The notes beneath the pieces are model-generated. The model was not told where the DNA came from. It did no database searches and saw only the letters and a program-made list of their open reading frames with translations. A stretch of 64,000 nt of DNA, from NCBI GenBank assembly GCA_020634115.1, contig JACKCH010000015.1:161063-225062 (forward strand), given 5' to 3'. Shown here piece by piece: positions 60,788-64,000 of the stretch. Made by a program: the position numbers and the translations under genes. The stretch comes from Anaerolineaceae bacterium (GTDB lineage: Bacteria > Chloroflexota > Anaerolineae > Aggregatilineales > Phototrophicaceae). Position 1 is the first letter of the stretch. Each line of letters starts with the position of its first letter.

Positions 60788-61897
60788 ATGATTGGTAAAA
60801 GAACAGCAAAATCCTGTTTCATTATTGGCCCTATGAAAGACAGCGATTTAAAAGAAAACGCCCGGTTGAGAAGGTTATCCAGGAATGTGATAGAACCCCT
60901 GCTTCGAGCCATCGAAAAACGGGATGCCACGCATTACATTGTTCGCACACCATATGATCTTGGTGGTGATTTTATTATGCGGGATGTGATCCACGCGATT
61001 GATCGTGCCGATATAGTGGTTGCTGATCTGACAGACAACAACCCGAATGTATTTTATGAACTCGGAATCATTCATGCTCTGGGTCGCCCCTGTATATCAG
61101 TTGTTGAGGAAAGCCAAAAGCAAGTTCAGTTTGACCTGAACGCTTATCGCTTCTATAGAATCAACCTCGAAGCAGAACAATACACGGAAGCTCGTGAAAT
61201 ACTAAGCGAACCAATTGAAAGAGCACATCGGGAGTCTGATTGGGCGAAATTTGAAAATCCTGTTATTGACTTCTTTCGTGCGCCGATTACCTACATTTCA
61301 CCGGCTTACGCGCTGGCACAGGGATATTATCTCAACTTCGTGAGGCCGGTTTTTGAAGCAATGATATTCCGCAAGGGAAGAGACTATATTTACGATATCG
61401 GGGTTGAAACCGATGCGGTGCCTCAACCCCGGCAGATTGAGGAATACAATTTACTGGATGATAAAACCAGAGGGCAATTAGAATTACATATTATCATTCC
61501 TGGTGAAATAGCTCAGGCAAAACGAAATTACGCTGATAAACTCAGAGGGCATATTCCTGGTGCAGTTGTTGAGGGAAATGGCCGAACCTTTACGTGTTTT
61601 TACAGGGAGTCGGAGACTGACCAGATACATGCACTGGTCGATTTACCAACTACAATTCGAGTTATGGAAGATGCCGTAGCTCGTAGAACGAGACATTTGA
61701 ACACCCCAATAGGCTCTCCAGAATGGAAGGAAATTGAGGAACAGGAAATCACCAGATTTGAGTTGAATCTTCGTTTATTTATTCAGCAACATGAGTATTA
61801 TAGAGAGTTAGAGCAAAGGGTGAAAATTTTCAGGTATGATCCTGACTTACCAATTCCGGCGGATCTAAATTGGTTGCATCAAATCATGATAAAGTAA
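60788..61897 (+). CDS. Nucleoside-deoxyribosyltransferase-like domain fused to STING-like domain (orphan)
   Basis: A 369-residue soluble protein on lower-GC DNA. Residues 9-125 form an NDT/TIR-like Rossmannoid fold. CFIIGP starts strand 1, ADIVVADLTDNNPNVFYELG (74-93) has Asp80 and Glu91 in the positions of the family's catalytic acids, and ALGRP follows. Residues 172-345 look like the cyclic-dinucleotide-binding domain of STING. YALAQGYYLNFVRPVFEAM (174-192) matches the first helix of animal STING (GLAWSYYIGYLRLILPEL). LHIIIPGEI (233-241) corresponds to its strand RLYILLPLDC, and RTFTCFYR plus LPTTIRVM (286-293) to CVLEYATPLQTLFAM. No CD-NTase gene is adjacent. Proposed role: ligand-activated nucleotide- or NAD-cleaving effector. 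The STING identity rests on pattern comparison from memory. TTG 60779 is an alternative start. Confidence 0.7.
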   Translation: MIGKRTAKSCFIIGPMKDSDLKENARLRRLSRNVIEPLLRAIEKRDATHYIVRTPYDLGGDFIMRDVIHAIDRADIVVADLTDNNPNVFYELGIIHALGRPCISVVEESQKQVQFDLNAYRFYRINLEAEQYTEAREILSEPIERAHRESDWAKFENPVIDFFRAPITYISPAYALAQGYYLNFVRPVFEAMIFRKGRDYIYDIGVETDAVPQPRQIEEYNLLDDKTRGQLELHIIIPGEIAQAKRNYADKLRGHIPGAVVEGNGRTFTCFYRESETDQIHALVDLPTTIRVMEDAVARRTRHLNTPIGSPEWKEIEEQEITRFELNLRLFIQQHEYYRELEQRVKIFRYDPDLPIPADLNWLHQIMIK

Positions 61898-61902
61898 CTC
61901 AT

Positions 61903-61978
61903 GTTACGCACTTCTCGCCTGGAGAACAGTGGGCTTAAGCCCACTGCCTGAAGGGAAAACACCGGCAAGTTGCGTAAC
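61903..61978. repeat. Short inverted-repeat element with perfect central palindrome
   Basis: GTTACGCA (61903) and TGCGTAAC (61971) bound a 76-base element that contains the perfect 20-base palindrome CAGTGGGCTTAAGCCCACTG (61927-61946). It begins six bases after the stop of the STING-like gene and could end its transcript or be a small non-autonomous repeat. Confidence 0.6.
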
Positions 61979-62137
61979 GTCAGTTAAGTAATTATGCCCC
62001 CAGCAGCATCGTGCTGGACAGCCCGCCGGAAGCGGAACCAGCCTCCTGGCCGTTCCTGATTTTCGATTTTGAAGATGGTGGCGCACGGCCAGGGTATAGC
62101 CTAAAGTTAACAGGCTAAGCTGCTAACCAGCCAGCCC

Positions 62138-63421
62138 TTACCGTTTGCCCCTCGGTAGTGTAAGTGTGAAGACTGCACCCTGACCGGGGACGCTGTGGGC
62201 GGAGATGTCCCCGCCGTGCGCCTCAATGATACCCTGCGCGATTGCTAACCCCAGCCCGACTCCGCGCTGGCCGCCCTTGTCGCGGGTACGGGCGCGTTCA
62301 CCCCGGTAGAACCGTTCAAAAATGAACGGGAGTTCCTCCGGTGAAATCCCTTCGCCGCTGTCACACACATCGACCTGCGCCATTTCCCCGATGCCAAACG
62401 CGCCTACCGACACCGTACCGCCGGGCGGCGTATGGCGGATCGCGTTACCGATCAGATTATACAGGACACGCTGGATTTTCTGCGGATCCACATACACTGG
62501 GTCGGTGTCCGGGGCGGCCTGTCCTTTCAAATGGATGTTCCCTGCTTCGGCCAGCGCCCGCATCCCGCTCAACGTATCAGAGAGCAGGTCGGTCAGCGAG
62601 GTCTGTTCCCGATCCAGAACGAGGTGTCCGGCATCCATCTGCGCCAGTTCAAACAGGTCATTAATCAACTGGTTCAGACTCTCGATTTCGGTCTGCGCGG
62701 TGTTCAGGTAACGGTTCACCGTTTCAGTGTCGCTCACCACACCATCCCGCAGTGCCGAAATCACCAAGCGGATAGACGCCAACGGGGTGCGTAAGTCATG
62801 ACTCACCCAGGCCACCAGGTCACGCCGGGACTGTTCCAACTGGCGCTTGGCGGTATCCAGTTCCTGAAGTTGGGTCGCCATCATGTTAAAGGTGGTGGCG
62901 AGTCCGGCGAGTTCGTCATTCCCCTGCACGGCGACGCGGGTGGAAAGGTCGCCTTTGCTCAACTGGCGAGCCCCATCAGCCACCATCATGATGCGCTCGG
63001 TCAGAGCATTGGAGATGAAGTAGCCGAAGCCCAGCGCTGCCCCCCCGGCAAAGACCAGCAGAATCGCTGTCAGGCTCAAGTCGTGGTCATCAATGAACAT
63101 TAACCGCGCCGTCACCCACACGTTGAGGAAGATCAAGCCAATGGTCAGCAGCACCACCACAATGAGGGCGTAACGCAGGCTGCGAAACCAGTTGACCAGC
63201 CCCAGGCGGTAAAAGAGGAACGCGATCAGCAGGCTGGTGCTGCCCGATACCCCCAGGAATAAGAGCAGTTGCATGGCGTCAGCGCGGGGCGGGTTGAGCA
63301 GCGGCTCCGCCACGAACATCACGAGTGCCAGGGCAAAGACCCATACCGCCGCCACCGTTTGCAGAATCCGCCAGATGTCTCGCACCCAACGCTGGTTTGT
63401 CTGCCTGGACTGTGTCGCCAT
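62138..63421 (-). CDS. Membrane sensor histidine kinase with HAMP domain
   Basis: A 427-residue kinase. Four membrane spans lie in residues 10-150 (VAAVWVFALALVMFVA, LLLFLGVSGSTSLLIAFLFY, YALIVVVLLTIGLIFLNVW, AILLVFAGGAALGFGYFIS). A HAMP domain (LTERIMMVADGARQLSKGDLSTRVAVQGNDELAGLATTFN) comes next, then HisKA with the histidine of WVSHDLRTPLASIRLV. The HATPase has NLIGNAIRHTPPGG, DVCDSGEGISPEE, RGVGLGLAIAQGIIEAHGG. Without a partner regulator nearby, its targets are unknown. Confidence 0.9.
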   Translation of the reverse strand: MATQSRQTNQRWVRDIWRILQTVAAVWVFALALVMFVAEPLLNPPRADAMQLLLFLGVSGSTSLLIAFLFYRLGLVNWFRSLRYALIVVVLLTIGLIFLNVWVTARLMFIDDHDLSLTAILLVFAGGAALGFGYFISNALTERIMMVADGARQLSKGDLSTRVAVQGNDELAGLATTFNMMATQLQELDTAKRQLEQSRRDLVAWVSHDLRTPLASIRLVISALRDGVVSDTETVNRYLNTAQTEIESLNQLINDLFELAQMDAGHLVLDREQTSLTDLLSDTLSGMRALAEAGNIHLKGQAAPDTDPVYVDPQKIQRVLYNLIGNAIRHTPPGGTVSVGAFGIGEMAQVDVCDSGEGISPEELPFIFERFYRGERARTRDKGGQRGVGLGLAIAQGIIEAHGGDISAHSVPGQGAVFTLTLPRGKR

Positions 63422-63490
63422 CGTCTACCCCTTTCCTGGAATACGTGCGTGCTGCGGCTCTCCTGAAAATAGCATTGGTTGGCAGTCAGC

Positions 63491-63551
63491 GGACAGGCAG
63501 AAGCCTGTCCCTACAACCCACATTCGTAGGGACGCCCTTCTGGGCGTCCGC
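63491..63551. repeat. Tandem palindromic repeats of the GTAGGG family
   Basis: GGACAGGC/GCCTGTCC (63491-63510) followed by CTAC, and GTAGGGACGCCC / GGGCGTCCGCC (63527-63551). ATTCGTAGGGAC here equals the sequence at 9851-9862. Confidence 0.65.
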
Positions 63552-63639
63552 CAAAAACAATCAGAATCCTATAAGAATCATACAGCATTTCTGATTAACG
63601 CATGGTATCGTATAAATGTTACGGAAAGGTTGTGGCGGG

Positions 63640-64000
63640 CTACCGCAGTATCCGCTGTTTGAGGAGTCCGGCCAGCCAGCGCAGTTCCTGAATGCGCAGC
63701 AGCGCCGCCAGCCCGAAGAACACCAGCAGGCTCAGGCCGCCGCTGATGCCCACCAGCAGCAGTTCCTGGAGCAGGCCACCACTCCCCAGGCGCGCCGCCA
63801 AGATAGGCAGCGATAGGTACGCCACCAGTCCCATCACCGCCGCCGCCAGCCCGGTTTTGCCCACCGTCACCAGCAGCCGCTGTTGGCCGAAGCCCTGCAT
63901 CCGCCGCCATAATAACAGCGCCGATATTGCCGAGTGGACGATATGCTTGCTGCTGTCGGCAATCATCAGGCTAAACAGGCCAAAACGCGGGAACAGCACC
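63640..64000 (-). CDS. MurJ/MviN-like flippase, C-terminal part (cut by window edge)
   Basis: The frame is open past the window end, so only the last 120 or so residues are seen. The stretch FPRFGLFSLMIADSSKHIVHSAISALLLWRRM and the following hydrophobic helices (LAAAVMGLVAYLSLPIL, LLLVGISGGLSLLVFFGLAALL) fit the last helices of MurJ, the lipid II flippase. It ends ELRWLAGLLKQRILR. Partial; the 5' end lies outside. Confidence 0.7.
   Translation of the reverse strand, partial: VLFPRFGLFSLMIADSSKHIVHSAISALLLWRRMQGFGQQRLLVTVGKTGLAAAVMGLVAYLSLPILAARLGSGGLLQELLLVGISGGLSLLVFFGLAALLRIQELRWLAGLLKQRILR

Noticed and set aside
60526..62137. A missing CD-NTase or CBASS accessory genes beside the STING-like gene
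   Set aside because: Both flanks were read on both strands; no nucleotidyltransferase motif (GS...DxD) is present, only a glycosyltransferase and a histidine kinase.

Overview
The window looks like a chromosomal segment of a moderately GC-rich bacterium, most plausibly a member of the Chloroflexota (Anaerolineae-like). The reasons are the tRNA-Thr/Tyr/Thr-rpmG-tRNA-Trp-secE-nusG-rplK-rplA order, many SH3b, LysM and TPR proteins with an N-terminal signal or anchor helix, CHAT/STAND and HEAT-repeat proteins, a short membrane peptide, and dense dispersed palindromic intergenic repeats. This is an inference from gene content; no rRNA is present to confirm it.

Layout. 0.1-4.1 kb: an sn-glycerol-3-phosphate-type ABC transporter (ugpB-ugpA-ugpE) followed by a HAD-IIA phosphatase, with no ATPase. 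4.2-5.8 kb: a secreted SH3b/beta-propeller protein. 6.0-9.4 kb: four tRNAs, rpmG, secE, nusG, rplK and rplA behind two good sigma70-type promoters. 9.5-20.8 kb: a small membrane peptide, a DNA methyltransferase-nuclease fusion broken by one amber codon, HEAT and TPR proteins, an MBL hydrolase, a DUF433/DUF5615 toxin-antitoxin pair, a GAF histidine kinase, an 11-copy repeat array resembling DnaA boxes or iterons (16.85-17.15 kb), a VOC protein, and a lower-GC restriction-modification pair. 20.9-26.5 kb: a block bounded by an inverted composite repeat, carrying a C39-like peptidase/TPR protein, a clan GH-A-like protein, a lipoprotein and an RluD-type pseudouridine synthase.

26.7-38.1 kb: ssrA (tmRNA), a HEAT protein, DUF5946, a membrane alpha/beta hydrolase, enoyl-CoA hydratase, a receiver/kinase hybrid, a molybdenum hydroxylase and a PAF-acetylhydrolase-like protein. 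In three places here one gene sits between direct repeats derived from the end of its neighbour (ssrA terminator, enoyl-CoA hydratase 5' end, molybdenum hydroxylase 3' end), suggesting repeated single-gene insertions. 38.1-51.2 kb: a cNMP-binding protein, a LysM protein, a ferredoxin, two tandem TPR proteins, CutC, a beta-keto acid cleavage enzyme, a 1210-residue CHAT protease-STAND NTPase-TPR protein, and folate genes folK, folB and folE. 51.2-64 kb: lipoprotein, membrane protein, aminotransferase, hydrolase, a tungstate/molybdate-type ABC permease-ATPase pair, DUF488, a GT39-like membrane glycosyltransferase, an orphan fusion of a nucleoside-deoxyribosyltransferase-like domain with a STING-like domain (60.8-61.9 kb), a HAMP histidine kinase, and the 3' end of a MurJ-like flippase.

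The best candidate for an undescribed system is the 60.8-61.9 kb gene: a STING-like nucleotide sensor joined to a deoxyribosyltransferase-like effector, with no cyclase beside it, on lower-GC DNA. The CHAT-STAND-TPR protein, the 17-kb repeat array and the neighbour-duplicating single-gene insertions come next.
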